Shown in pieces: positions 22,307 through 33,080 of a DNA stretch of 64,000 bases. Under the pieces are notes generated by a model that ran no database searches, was not told the origin of the DNA, and was given only the letters and a program-made list of their open reading frames with translations. The position numbers and the translations under genes were made by a program. Positions within the stretch are counted from its first letter, which is position 1; each line of letters begins with the position of its first letter. Source of the DNA: Terana coerulea (lineage: Eukaryota > Basidiomycota > Agaricomycetes > Polyporales > Phanerochaetaceae); NCBI GenBank assembly GCA_024811115.1, contig JAKOGH010000119.1, forward strand, positions 1 to 64,000. The letters are read 5' to 3'.

Positions 22307-25163
22307 ATGTCGAAGCCGCAGCCACAGACGAGCCGGTCACCGACGTCCTCGCTCGCCGCCTTCCTCAACGCCCTCTCCTGGGCCCGCCTGCGCAAGGACC
22401 GCGACTTCGACGCAGGCCTCAACAGCTCGTCCGCCTGGACACAGGGGCAGGCACAGCGCCAGAGCATCTCCGCCGCCCGCGCGAGTCTCCTCCGGCAGCA
22501 GTACAACGTCAACGCGCTCTCAGACGATGAGGGCGAGGACGAAACAGGGCACGCTCCGGAGTACCTGCATGATCTGCGGAGCCCGGTGGAGGAGCAGGAC
22601 CTGGCCCTGGAGGGCGAGGACGGCCGGCCGGCGCGCGCGCTGTATGCGTTCGAGGGCAAGCCCGAGTTCCGCGAGCTTGCGGGCGTGCAGGCGGGGGACC
22701 GCCTTGTCGTGCTCCGTGACGAGGTCGGCGACGGGTGGAGCCTTGTGAGGCATTTCCATCAGCGCAGATGCCGGGCGAGGTGGAGGGGGAGGAGGAGAGG
22801 AAGCCGGAAGTGGGATTATTGCCGCAGAGTTATTATACGGTGAGTCCACATTTTTCTGTGCGTATGCCGTGCGGTTGCAGTATGCAGTGCAAGGATCTAT
22901 ACTAAACAGCCCCCTGCTAATCACTATTTTGCTTAGCTCACGTCCGAATTCGTACATTCTCCTATCCCCAAGAGCCGCAGAGAAGCATCAAGCTCGTCCA
23001 TAACGCCCCGCGGTTCACCGACCCGGCAGCTTGAGGAGCAGAGCACCCCGCCCCAGCTCGTCCCGCAAACGACAGGCGAATGGTTCCCGTCCTTCCGGCG
23101 CAGCCTGCTCGGCGGCAAGCAGCTCAACCGCTTCAGCAGCTTCGTCACGAGCGGCGCTGAGGCGTTCGTGCTCTCCGGCGGTGAGGACCACGCGCCCGGT
23201 GCCACCCCGTCCAGCGCAGGAAACGGGCACGGGCACGGGCGGGAGAGCAGCACGAGCACGATCGGCAGCATCGCGGAGGACGCGGGCCCGGGTGAGGCGG
23301 ACAGGCACTTCGTCGACGCGGCCGACGCGGGGCCCGCGTGGCGCACGAAGGTCCCGCCGTTCCGCATCCTCGTGCACTCGCCCTCGCGGCGGAGCTCGCT
23401 GCTCGGCGGCGCGTACACGATGTACAGCGTCACGTCGCTCTTCGCCCCGGACGCGTCGGACGCGTCGGACCTCGGCGACGGCGGCGGAGAGGAGGAGGCG
23501 GACGCGGACGGGGCCCGCCCGGCGAGCCCGATGCGCATCACGGTGCACCGCCGCTTCAGCCACTTTGTGGTGCTGCACACCGCGCTGACGCGCCGCCTGC
23601 CGGGCATCGCGCTCCCGCCGCTGCCGGAGAAGCAGTACGCGGGCCGGTTCAACGACGACTTTGTCGAGGCGCGGCGGAGCGACCTTGAGCGGTATCTGGT
23701 GCGGGTCGTCCGGCATCCCGTGGCGCGGTATGCGGAGGTGTTGACGTTCTTTTTGGGATGCGAGAGCGACACGGTAAGATATCACTTTCATCATTTGACA
23801 GTCGTACTGAATGGCGTGATTGTAGGAGTGGAGGCGGCAATACCCCCGGTACCTTGCCTTACCACCCGGCAGGCCCGACGTTCTACGCGCACGTATTCCA
23901 CCCTGCGTTCAACCTGGACGCCGACGACGCGCTTGAGGTCGCGGACCGCTTTGACGTGCACACGCGGGCTGTCTCCGACGGTGTGCAGAACCTCCGCAAC
24001 ATCTATGGTAAGGTCCGGCAGGCAAGCGTCGGTACGCGTGCTTCCGCTATCTTAGCTGTCGCGATATCTGAAGGAATCCAGAAATGTCTCAGGTGCAGCG
24101 ACTCCTGTCGTACTCTCTTCTTTCGCTCGTGACGTCCAAGCCCCTTGGCGAGCCGTCGCTCAACGACGTAACCGAAGAGGATGGAGAGGACGGCCGCCAT
24201 GTCAAAGGACACATGAATGAGGAGGGTGCGTGGTGCTGGAGGGAAGGATGCCAAGGTTAGTTGAGGCCAGTTATTCAATCCTAATTGTTATTGAATGCTT
24301 CTCTTAGAATGCCTCAAGCTGACGAAGGCGATGCAGAAGACCTGTGAGACGTTACAGAACGTCGCCGACCTGTACGACGACCACGTATGTCCCAAATCTT
24401 GTTCGCAGGGCGCTTTCTTGCGCTGTGCTCACCATGTATGTTAGGCACGTCGAACACAGCTCTCTACGCATGAGGCCTTGAAGGGTGTTTCTCATCCAGA
24501 CACGATGTATGCAGTGAGTCCATGACATGTAATCGGGTGTTGGATAGCGCAATGATAGACGATATGCCAGGGCGTCCTGGATACGCACAAATCCACTCTC
24601 ATACGGTACCATGATGCTGCGGCAGAAGGCTTCGTAAGTCTTACTTTGTGTAGCGGAAGACGTCAACTGAATGCGTTTAACAGGAAAATGAGGAAGTCGC
24701 CGCGCGGTGCGAGACGGTCCTCAACACAACGATGGCGGAGTTTGAGACGTACCACGACCAGAAGGTGGGCGACTTCCAGGCCCTGACGACCGAGTACCTC
24801 GACGGCGAGATCCGGCTATACGAGCAGGTACGCCCCCCTGCCTTCCCTGCCTCGCATCGTCCTCTAACCCGATCCGCGTAGATCCTCACCCGCCTGCGCA
24901 CCGCGCGGCTGACCTTCCAGCCGCCGCGGTACGACGCGCTTGCGGCCAGCGCGCGCCAGCCGTCGCTGTACGAGCGCGACCTCGCGCACCCGCACGCGCG
25001 GCTCGCCGCGGCGCCGCTCACGCAGCCGTGCCCGCATGTGTTTGACAGCGCGCCGATGCGCCCCGTGAGCGCGGCGATCCAGAGCGTGAGCGACGGCGTT
25101 GGGATGCTCGCGGGCATGGGCGGCGTCGGGCGTGCGAGCGTGTTTGGGCGGTTTTGGTCGTGA
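22307..25163 (+). CDS. SH3-PX-BAR sorting nexin (SNX9-type), multi-exon
   Basis: Domains in order: an N-terminal linker, an SH3 domain (ARALYAFEGKPEFRELAGVQ, DEVGDGWSLV, VGLLPQSYYT), a low-complexity linker, a PX domain for phosphoinositides (WRTKVPPFRILVHSP; VHRRFSHFVVLHTALTRRLP; FNDDFVEARRSDLERYL), and a long helical BAR-type region (CLKLTKAMQKTCETLQNVAD; EYLDGEIRLYEQ). It ends GRASVFGRFWS and TGA. This order is that of SNX9/18/33 proteins, which bend membranes in endocytosis and endosomal traffic and act at the cytosolic face. Exon junctions seen: 22839/22937, 23773/23826, 24031/24082 and five further short introns to 24890. The frame breaks at about 22750 (inside SH3) and again at about 23867 (YLALPP versus LPYHPAGPTFYAHV). 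Conserved sequence on both sides suggests indel errors rather than decay. Its 3' end is duplicated at 34075-34425. Confidence 0.82.
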
Positions 25164-25331
25164 GATGTTCGGTGAGAGGACATGCTGCTCACTTAGCGTG
25201 CCGTGTAACCGAGATTTATACATTGCTACTATTTACCTATGTAATTTTTATTGCGAGAATACACCCATCCTAATCAATCTAACCACATAACGACACAGTG
25301 TACCCTGTATTCGCACTGCTCAGCCTTTGCG

Positions 25332-26310
25332 TCACCAGTGTTTGGATAATCTGTGGTAGGGCATGCTAGACTGCAGCTTCGCATAAGGAAAAACGCGAGC
25401 AACGAAGGCAGCAGTAGTGTCGGGAACACGGGTGGGTCGATGCTCATTCCAAGTCCACTCAGAATTCCCGCCTTCCAAGCAGAGGTGCATCAAGGAGTGA
25501 TTCGCTTCTTCGCTTTTTACGTCGCGCGCGGGAACCACGGCGTGTCGGAGGTCATGGAGATGGAGAGCCAGGATTCTCAGCCGCCAGCAGCGTTGAGCAA
25601 GGGGATGATGTCCTCCAAGGAGGACATGGCGGCGCTCTTGCAATCTGTGCCGATGTTGAGCGCGCGGAGGGAATGCGCCCATGCAGACGCTGCCGCCTCG
25701 GCGTTCTCAGAAGAGAGCTTGATAGGGAGGCTGCCGAAATCCACGCACTTCAAACGTTTCAGACGGAAGAGGGGTGCCAGCGCGTCGCCGGGAACAGTGA
25801 GCGGGTGCGGCGGTATGTGACGAGTGGCTTGAGCCACCATTGTAGCGGTAAGCGTGCGTAGTTTGTTGAATCTGGAGATGGCGAGGAATGAGTCGTAAAG
25901 GACGGCCTTCATGATGGGGGTCTGTAACGATGGGAGCTGGCCAGCTTCTCCGGGCCCAATAAACCCGCCGAAGACGATGTAGATGAACACAAGGTTTGGT
26001 GCATGGATACCTCCCAAGAAGTCAGCACAGGGCCGCGGATACACCGATGAGGTTCTGACATGCAGCTTCCGCAACGATGGAAAGGAAATGGCGTCGTCGG
26101 TTCCTATGTGAATAGTGTTGTAATCCACGTTGTTCAGATGTACAAACAGGTGTTGTAGGGTATGCAAAGATCCAAGATGTTTCGCTGCGTCCAGGGACAA
26201 AGGCACTTCCAGGTGAACTTTACGCAGATTCTTGAAAGACTTGGAGGAGAATAGAGCTGCCAATAACTCCACCGCTGGTCCACTGATGCTAAGTTTATAC
26301 TAGCTAGGAA
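25332..26310 (-). pseudogene. F-box/LRR gene A, C-terminal part, cut by retrotransposon
   Basis: This minus-strand segment encodes the LRR half of an F-box/LRR protein: VPLSLDAAKHLGSLHTLQHL, NLVFIYIVFGGF, DSFLAISRFNKLRTL, GDALAPLFRLKRLKCVDFG, PIKLSSENAEAAASAW, then in another frame LHDLRHAVVPARD and the stop at 25332. It is the counterpart of the paralogue at 34431-36009. Its 5' side ends at 26310, where the copia element begins; the other half of the gene lies at 33081-33695. A frame break near 25590 separates two conserved parts. An in-frame TAG near the insertion point, on the left flank, suggests that this copy may have been degenerate even before the insertion. Confidence 0.82.
26306..26310. 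repeat. Target-site duplication AGGAA, left of copia element
   Basis: Five bases directly before the 5' LTR, repeated at 33081-33085 directly after the 3' LTR. Confidence 0.88.
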
Positions 26311-26601
26311 TGTTGAGTCAGATAGACGCCCGTAAGCGCTCTGCTCACATCTTCTCTATTGTTCTACCAGGTTCCACCATGACAATGCCTATTGTCTATT
26401 GTCCTGGTACCTATTTGTGTCTGTTTGTAGTACAGCCACCCAGCATTGTATATAAGGCAGCCCTCTGCACCATACATAATAAGACTCTTATAACTCTCAA
26501 CCCACTAACGTGTGTATCAACCAACCTACAGGTGAGTAACCACCCTAGCTTCCTCTAGGCCTCGGTAGGAGTGTACGCGCTGTATGCGCTGCACTTCTAC
26601 A
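26311..26601 (+). repeat. 5' LTR of the copia element
   Basis: 291 bp, TG...CA ends (TGTTGAGT...TTCTACA). It contains TATATAAGG near 26448, a likely core promoter, so transcripts would start shortly downstream. Matches 32790-33080 except for one base missing or extra at two places (near 26332 and near 26577). Confidence 0.93.
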
Positions 26602-26621
26602 GGTTATGAAGCCCCGATGAC
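26602..26621 (+). promoter_or_regulatory. Putative primer binding site (initiator tRNA anticodon type)
   Basis: The bases directly after the 5' LTR read GGTTATGAAGCCCCGATG. They resemble the complement of the initiator tRNA-Met anticodon stem-loop (GGGCTCATAACC) with one extra A. Drosophila copia primes from such an internal half-tRNA rather than from the tRNA 3' end. The family analogy is known; the assignment here is by inspection. Confidence 0.55.
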
Positions 26622-28900
26622 GCGGTTGATTGCGCCCGTCACCGGCAGCAACAACCAGCTCATTGGTATACTCGCCGTACCTACTCGCTGCCATCGTGCG
26701 CGACGGTTGCGCTACCTAGCGCATCGCCTGGGCGCCGCAAGCTGAGCAGGCACGAGGGGCGCCCCTTAGGCCCTCCTTGGCTAAAGCCATGTCGCACGTC
26801 GTGCCTGACTGTTCTGTCCCTACAGAACTCAGCAATGTCTTCCTCTCTAGAAACTTGTCCCCGTCCTTGACGGAACTAACTGGGAGCACTGGAACGACAC
26901 TTTGAAGTCGTTCCTGGGCACTCAGGGCATCTCTCGTCAGCTCTCGACGACCCAGCCGACGGTGCCGGTCCTTATTCCGCACTGTCCCGGCAGCTCCCGC
27001 TCGTCCCGCCACCCCAACCACGCCTGAGCTCCCGCCTGGCGAGTTCCCGTAACGAGCATGAGCACTGGGCTGTCGACAAGCTCGACGACTGGATCAACGG
27101 CGACCTCCCGGGCCATGGGCTTCATCCGCCTTCGCTTGACATACCAAACGGACAGTCAGCGAAGAACGACGACAGCCAAGGCCCCGTACGAGTCCTTCGG
27201 AGGCCACCTACACCCAGAATACTCTGGGTGACGGCCTACGCTGACTTCAGGGCCCTCCCAAACTCGCCTCCCGCTGAGGATCAGTCTCCAGCACCTGCGT
27301 CGCCAAGATCCAGGCACATGTCGACCGCCTAGATGCAGCGCATGCGTTGTGGACGATTACATACACCTGATGCTCCTCATCTCAAAGACACCAGGGTATG
27401 GTAAGCACATCGCCACCGTCACCACGCTGAACCAAAATGGTAGACATCGCAAACTCCTACCCGGCCGGGCCCCTGATCCCAGGCAATATGGAAGGCAACT
27501 CATCGCTGCATGGGAGCAGCGAAAGCTTTCCGGTGGCCAGCGCAAGCAGACTGAGTCTGCTAAACGCGTCACCGCCGTCAGCAACAGGGAAGGATCCCCA
27601 GTTCAAACAGCAGCAGCGCCTCGCAAGGGCAGCAGCAGCAGCAGCAGGACGGTGCCGGCAACGGCAAGGGCAGAAGACCCAGCGCGGCAAGCGGCGAAGG
27701 GCAAGGGCAGCGCCTAGGATGCCGACCACGGTCACTCCTACATCGCCGCCCCGGTCATCCCGGTGGGCGAACGACTTTGCCCCGCCATCCCGCCTCCCTA
27801 AGTCCGAGGCCGAAGAAATTCAGTCTCGCATCGGGGAGAGCGCGAGCTCTACTCGGCAACGGCAACCAGTTCCCCGCCCGCAAGGCACTATCCCTTGCTG
27901 AGAAGCTTGGAGTCGTCGGGTCCCAGGAGCGCATCCCGACCCTCGAGGAGGTTATCGACGCCAACGAGCACAACGCTCACCGGCGGCCGACGCCATGCGG
28001 GATATCGAGCACCGCAAGCTGCGAACTCCGTCCGTGAGTTAGAATTCCAACAGGAGTTCACTCGACAATCTCCCCTTGCTAACTAAATTGTTAGCAATCC
28101 TCGACGAGGACGACGGGCACAGACTCTGCATAAGGCCCAGCTTGGCGAGGCCGCAGAGCTCCGCAAGCTTGCTCGCAAGCAGTGGATCGCTGACAAGAAC
28201 GCCGCCTGAACAAGGGCTCAACCCTCGACCAGAAGCTGCCGCGGCACGCCTGACGAGCGACACCAGCTTGTCAAGCTGGCCACCGCCAGGAGAGCGAAGC
28301 CGCCGCCACTTCGCCGAAGATGAGGCCGCGGAGAAGGCTCGTCAGCGCCAAGCAGGCCGACCTCGACTACGCCGAGCGCATGCTCGACGCTTCGCATCGC
28401 CGAGCTCGACGCCCGCATCGACTCGAACAACGCCGCTCAAACGAAAGTTTGCTGAGCCAGAGTTCGTCGAGGGCAGCTCGTCTCGCCCGCCAAACGCAGC
28501 TCGCGCGAATCCTCGCCGATCATCTGGTCCGACGAGGTCGACATGCAAATGTCGGCCGACAGGAGGACGGCTTCGACACCCGCGACCACCCCTGACATCG
28601 AGGACGCCGTGTCCCTCGAAACGAGGACAACGACAGCGACGTCGACGACCAGCCTGGATGCTGATGGACGATCGAGATCCACCAGGACATCATCGACGCG
28701 TACTTCGAGTATGTCCCTCTAACTCTGCACTCGTGCACCACACTAACCGAAACCTTGCAGCTGATTGCGCAGAGTCTCGGGCGGGCTGAACTAAGCAGTA
28801 GATACCACATGTATGCTACTGTATTGAATGGAGCTGGTTTCCTTCAATCACCAGACCGATGTGTGCACAACAAGTTATTTAACGCGTGTCAGAGTTGCAA
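26622..28900 (+). CDS. Gag-like region of the copia element, broken frames
   Basis: Between the primer site and the protease lie about 2.3 kb with several overlapping frames (27349-27717, 27437-27901, 28076-28789), none complete. The composition is rich in Ser, Arg, Ala and Gln, as in Gag, but I see no clear zinc knuckle. Position alone supports gag; the sequence by itself would not. Confidence 0.4.
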
Positions 28901-28909
28901 AGGTAAAAA

Positions 28910-29060
28910 CCTTGCAAAATCAAGTGATTGGCTGCTCGACTCAGGAGCGTCTTTCCACTTCACCGGTCAAAGAAGTTTATTGCGCAACTTGCGCAACATT
29001 GACCCAATTGTCGCTCAAACGGCTAATGGGCATGTAACTATCTCTCGAAGGTGACTCCAC
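28910..29060 (+). CDS. Copia aspartic protease segment
   Basis: Contains SSDWLLDSGASFHFTG, the LDSGAS active-site motif of copia proteases (catalytic Asp in D-S-G), followed by LLRNLRNI and QTANGHVTI as in the family. The segment stops in frame at 29040-29055, where the frame shifts. It would cleave the Gag-Pol polyprotein. Confidence 0.82.
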
Positions 29061-29264
29061 ATCAACTACCGTCCTAGCGACAAGTAGAACGATTAAAGTC
29101 TTACTGAAAATGTTCGACTCATGCCTTCACAAAAAGACATGAATCTAATCTCGCTTGGCCAGCTGCTACGACAGAACCGCACTGAAGTGACGCAACCACT
29201 CTGAAAATCCTGACGGTGATAATCGCCAGGAATTACAATTCGTGCCGCTTATCCAAACGCAACA

Positions 29265-30056
29265 GTGTACTATTTAGACACTGACCGAGACGGCCTTGCG
29301 CTAGTCTCACACGAAATAATGCATAGACGTTTTGGACATCCCTCTGAGCGGATCCTACGTCAACTTCCGTCAGCAACGACGGAATGTCCTGATTTCGACT
29401 ATAATAAGTCGGACTCACCCTGCTCTGGCTGCGCACAAGGAAGATGCACAATCGCTCTTTCCCGCCGACACTCGACGAGCATCGCGACCTTTGAGCTCAT
29501 TCACAGTGACTTGAAAGAATTCCCGGTTGATTCATATCACCGATATAAGTATATCATCACCTTTGTCGATGATTATACGTCGCACGCATGGATTATTTGC
29601 CTAAGGCTAAAATCCGTCGCCATTCAAGCGACAAAAACTTTCTTGCTATGGTTCAAAACCAGCATAAAGCAAATGTCGAGTTGGATGTCGGATGCAGGGG
29701 AGAATATAAATCAAACGCATTCATTCAAATGCTAAAGGACGAAGGGATTAAAATCCTGACTACGCTCCTCATACTCCACAGCAGAATGGACGCGCTGAGC
29801 GGTTCAATCGAACCCTCATGGACAAAGCCGAGGCTATGCGCTTCACAGCTTGCATTCCTCCTTCGTGGGAATTTGCGGTTATGCACGCCACAGTGCTCTA
29901 CAACCGCACCCCGTTTCACGATTAAAATGGGTTACGCCTTATGAGGCACTTACGGGTGAAAAACCACGCGTTGATAATATCCGCGATTTGGCTGCGCATG
30001 GGTTTTTATCCCTGCCGATGTTCGAAAGAACAAACTACAGCCTAAGTCCGAAATGA
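29265..30056 (+). CDS. Copia integrase segment, broken frames
   Basis: Begins with the zinc-binding GAG-pre-integrase part (MHRRFGHPSERILRQL, then SPCSGCAQGR; an H-H-C-C arrangement). The catalytic core follows with the first Asp in FELIHSDLKEFPV and the second in YIITFVDDYTSHAW. Later pieces (YKSNAFIQMLKDEGI; YEALTGEKPRVDNI) are in other frames. The integrase would insert cDNA and produce the 5-bp duplication seen. Confidence 0.82.
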
Positions 30057-30959
30057 TGACATACATCGGACACGACGAGCACGGTTGGACCTTCATGAGA
30101 GGACCTAATAACGTCGTGGTTTCGCTCAACTCAAGTCGAGTGGTGCGAAACTTATTTCCCAAGTGTCCCGACGGAAAATGCCCGCGCGGCCTGATCCGCC
30201 TGCGCAAAACACCAAAAATGCGAACGACAGTAAGTCTTCGCAAGGTGCAGGATCAGACAACAGTGACGACGATGCGCCACCGCCTAAACGGCGAGCTGCA
30301 CCTCGCCTAACCCTCCTTCCCGCCAAAAGAGACCGAAGCGGGTTGAACGACGGTTCGACCCCTAAGCCCCTGTTGGGCGTAGCCCGAGTCCGCTTCGTCG
30401 CGAGCGACACCACCCGCAGAAGATCCGCAGGTACGCACCACCAGTTATTCCTGCCGGCCGCGGCGTAGTACTCGCGTACGAAGGATCCCAGTCAGAAATC
30501 CAGGCTCCGTATACGACCAGTCACAAGCACCGTCACGGATTTTAGGTGCTGATAGAGGTATCCGTAGTTGGGAAAAGCAGACTGGCCAGACCAAGCCACC
30601 AAGGTTAGCTACAGGGCGCGGTCAGTCTAGCAGCCCGACAGTGTCCCCGCCACACGTCCTGCTAGCCCTTCTACATCCGAACAGCTCGAACCTGTTCCGG
30701 ATATCACTGAGCCCACTGGAGACACTGGAAGCGAAAGCCCAGTGTCAGATGACGTACTGGCACGACTGTGCCGGAAGGGGAGTAAATTTCTACAATTATT
30801 TGCTTGCCCAAGCAGTCGATCCTGACGCGAACAAAGTCTTCAGTCCGAGACTGGACTTTACGTGACATAAACCGCCTGCCTGCAAAACAGCAGGTAGAAT
30901 GGCGTGCTGCATGCAAAGACGAGCTCGATGCATTAAGCAAAAGAGGCGTGTTCGAACTC

Positions 30960-31700
30960 GCCCGCGGCCGAAAGGCAAACGCGTCATTAAAAACCGATGG
31001 GTTTTGATGAGAAATCAGATGGTCGAAAGAAAGCGCGACTTGTAGCTCGCGGCTTCTCTCAAATTGAGGGAATCGACTATGACAAAATCTTCTCTCCAGT
31101 CGTACGGTTTGAAACCGTTAGATTCGTACTTGCCCTTGCGGCACTCGAAGGCCTTTTTCTTACTGGCCTCGATGCGCGAACGCATATTTGTAACGGACTG
31201 TTAGATGAGGAGATCTACATGGAACAACCCGATGGTTTTCCTGCTCAAGGGAAAAAGCACATGGTGCTTCGTCTCCGTCAGCGCCCCTTTATGGGCTTAA
31301 GCAGGCAGGACTGTCCTGGTGGAAAGCCCTTAGCAAGTCTATGGCTGAGCTCGGCTTCAAAAGACTGAAGTCCGATGCTGGCGTATACGTCAAAGGCGCA
31401 GGCAACGACATGGTCATCGCCGTAGTCTATGTTGACGACGCTATATTCGCCGGACGCAGCAAGGCAAAAGTACTCCAAGAAAAGGAGTCCTTCATGAAAC
31501 GGGAGTGTCGCGATATGGGCGACGTAAAGGAGTTTCTGCGCATGCGCATACAACGAGTTGGCGACAAGATCGTAATTGATCAATCGCCTACCTTGACAAG
31601 GTACTCGAACGCTGCGGCCAGACCAATGCCAAAATGGCAAAGACTCCGCTTCCTGAGGGTTATATCCCTCAACCTAATGAAGGAGAGCTAAACAAAGCTC
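30960..31700 (+). CDS. Copia reverse transcriptase segment, broken frames
   Basis: Contains KARLVARGFSQIEGIDYDKI and FSPVVRFETVRFVLALAA at the start of the polymerase, DARTHICNGLLDEEIYMEQP (in the usual copia family the His here is Phe or Tyr and the Asn is conserved), and the catalytic VYVDDAIFAG (Y-V-D-D box) in another frame. Frame changes lie near 31300 and 31600. Good family identity, broken reading frame. Confidence 0.85.
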
Positions 31701-32740
31701 GCCAGAGCCGTTTCCAAATTGCGATAGGCTCACTCCTTTACATCATGCTCGGTACACGACCGGACATTGCGTACGCTGTCACAAAGCTCGCGACAGTTCA
31801 GTGCGAACCCATCAGAAGACCACCTGAACAGAGCGCTGTACATCTGCCGCTACCTGTCAGGCACTCGTAACTACACACTCGAGTATGACGGCTCTTCCCA
31901 GGGTTAGGCTTGGTGGCGTACACCGATGCAGATTGGGCGGCTGCTTCCAACCGCCGCTCAGACTGGCTTCCTGCTAATGCTTGCAGGAGGAGCCTTTAAC
32001 TGGAGCTCTTTCGCACAGAAGTCTGTAGCAACGTCGACTAAAGATGCCGAATACATGGCACTCAGCGACTGCTCCCGCAGAAGTCATGTGGATTTGAAAT
32101 ATCCTCTCTGAACTCGGTTACAACTTCGAGAAAGTACCCATCTGCAGCGACAACCAGGGCGCTCTATTCGCTGAAAATAGGTTAGCGCAAAAAGCAAACA
32201 CATCGACATTCGCACCACTGATTCGCCAGAAGCGTTAGCGTCGAAGTACTCTTGTCTACCTGGGGTCTGCATTCAAATAGCAGATCTGTTGCAAGATGGG
32301 CTGCAAGTAGTTCAGAGTGCTTTTATATCAATGCAAGCTACTCAAATAGAAGGCTGACATTATAATTGAATGAAAAAGCACTTAAAGCACTATTTTCTGC
32401 CCATTTTGGCAAGGGGTTGCTCCAGGGTAATTCTAACCCTTACCCTTCATGAGGGTAAGGGTTTTGAAGGGTAAGGGTAAGCAGTTAGCCTCTAAACACG
32501 AAGGGTTTACCTGCCAATCACTACGCTCTATTCGTCTCGGAAAATCCCGTTACTGAAAAGCGCACTAAGCACATCGACATTCGCTACCACTACATTCGCG
32601 ATGTCGTTGAAGCTGGCCACATCGAAGTACTCTTCGTACCTGGCGTTGACAATCCCGCAGATATTTTTACCAAGAATCTGGGCAGGATCAAGATTGAGAA
32701 GTTCCGACCAATGCTCGGACTTCGCATCGCTGCTAATTAG
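31700..32740 (+). CDS. Copia RNase H region with a duplicated, rearranged tail
   Basis: TRPDIAYAVTKLAT marks the connection to RNase H, and NWSSFAQKSVATSTKDAEYM carries its Ser/Thr-Lys-Asp-Ala-Glu-Tyr catalytic motif. The expected end (TKHIDIRYHYIRDVVEAGHI ... PADIFTKNLG ... MLGLRIAAN, stop near 32740) is present once in good form at 32560-32740. A diverged partial copy lies at about 32150-32285. About 235 bp of unrelated sequence between them includes a 12-bp perfect palindrome. Confidence 0.75.
32435..32463. repeat. 12-bp inverted repeat in the insertion within the RNase H tail
   Basis: AACCCTTACCCT and its exact inverse AGGGTAAGGGTT are separated by TCATG. Further GGGTAAG copies follow to 32480. 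The unit is not the fungal telomere repeat (TTAGGG), so I call it a hairpin only. Confidence 0.7.
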
Positions 32741-32781
32741 CGCTGACTAAACCAGCGCAGGCAGTACGCCCGTGCTAGGTT

Positions 32782-32789
32782 AGGAGGAG
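32782..32789 (+). promoter_or_regulatory. Polypurine tract of the copia element
   Basis: AGGAGGAG lies directly before the 3' LTR, the expected place and composition for the plus-strand primer. Confidence 0.6.
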
Positions 32790-33080
32790 TGTTGAGTCAG
32801 ATAGACGCCGTAAGCGCTCTGCTCACATCTTCTCTATTGTTCTACCAGGTTCCACCATGACAATGCCTATTGTCTATTGTCCTGGTACCTATTTGTGTCT
32901 GTTTGTAGTACAGCCACCCAGCATTGTATATAAGGCAGCCCTCTGCACCATACATAATAAGACTCTTATAACTCTCAACCCACTAACGTGTGTATCAACC
33001 AACCTACAGGTGAGTAACCACCCTAGCTTCCTCTAGGCCTCGGTAGGAGTGTACGCCGCTGTATGCGCTGCACTTCTACA
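32790..33080 (+). repeat. 3' LTR of the copia element
   Basis: 291 bp, the same TGTTGAGT...TTCTACA ends as 26311-26601. Followed directly by AGGAA (33081-33085). Confidence 0.93.

Larger units (their letters stand above)
26311..33080 (+). mobile_element. Ty1/copia LTR retrotransposon, 6.77 kb
   Basis: Two 291-bp LTRs (26311-26601 and 32790-33080) enclose a gag-like region and the copia-specific order protease, integrase, reverse transcriptase, RNase H on the plus strand. The flanks carry a perfect 5-bp duplication (AGGAA). The LTRs start TGTTGAGTC and end CTTCTACA and, compared by eye, differ only by two one-base indels, which means a recent insertion. The inner reading frames are split by many frame changes, yet the amino-acid motifs remain readable on both sides of each break. 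The element lies inside F-box gene A. Whether it is a defective copy moved in trans or an active copy with assembly indels is open. Confidence 0.93.

Noticed and set aside
22745..22767. A 23-nt spliceosomal intron as the preferred explanation in the SH3 domain
   Set aside because: Far below the other introns (about 50-65 bp); a one-base indel gives an equally good protein and the same kind of break is common in this window.
22933..23794. Long minus-strand frames (279 and 259 codons) opposite the sorting nexin
   Set aside because: They are shadows of the GC-rich linker and PX coding sequence on the plus strand; the plus strand shows clear PX motifs.
32435..32485. Telomere-like repeats
   Set aside because: The unit is GGGTAAG/CTTACCC, not TTAGGG/CCCTAA, there are only a few copies and they form a palindrome inside a retrotransposon.
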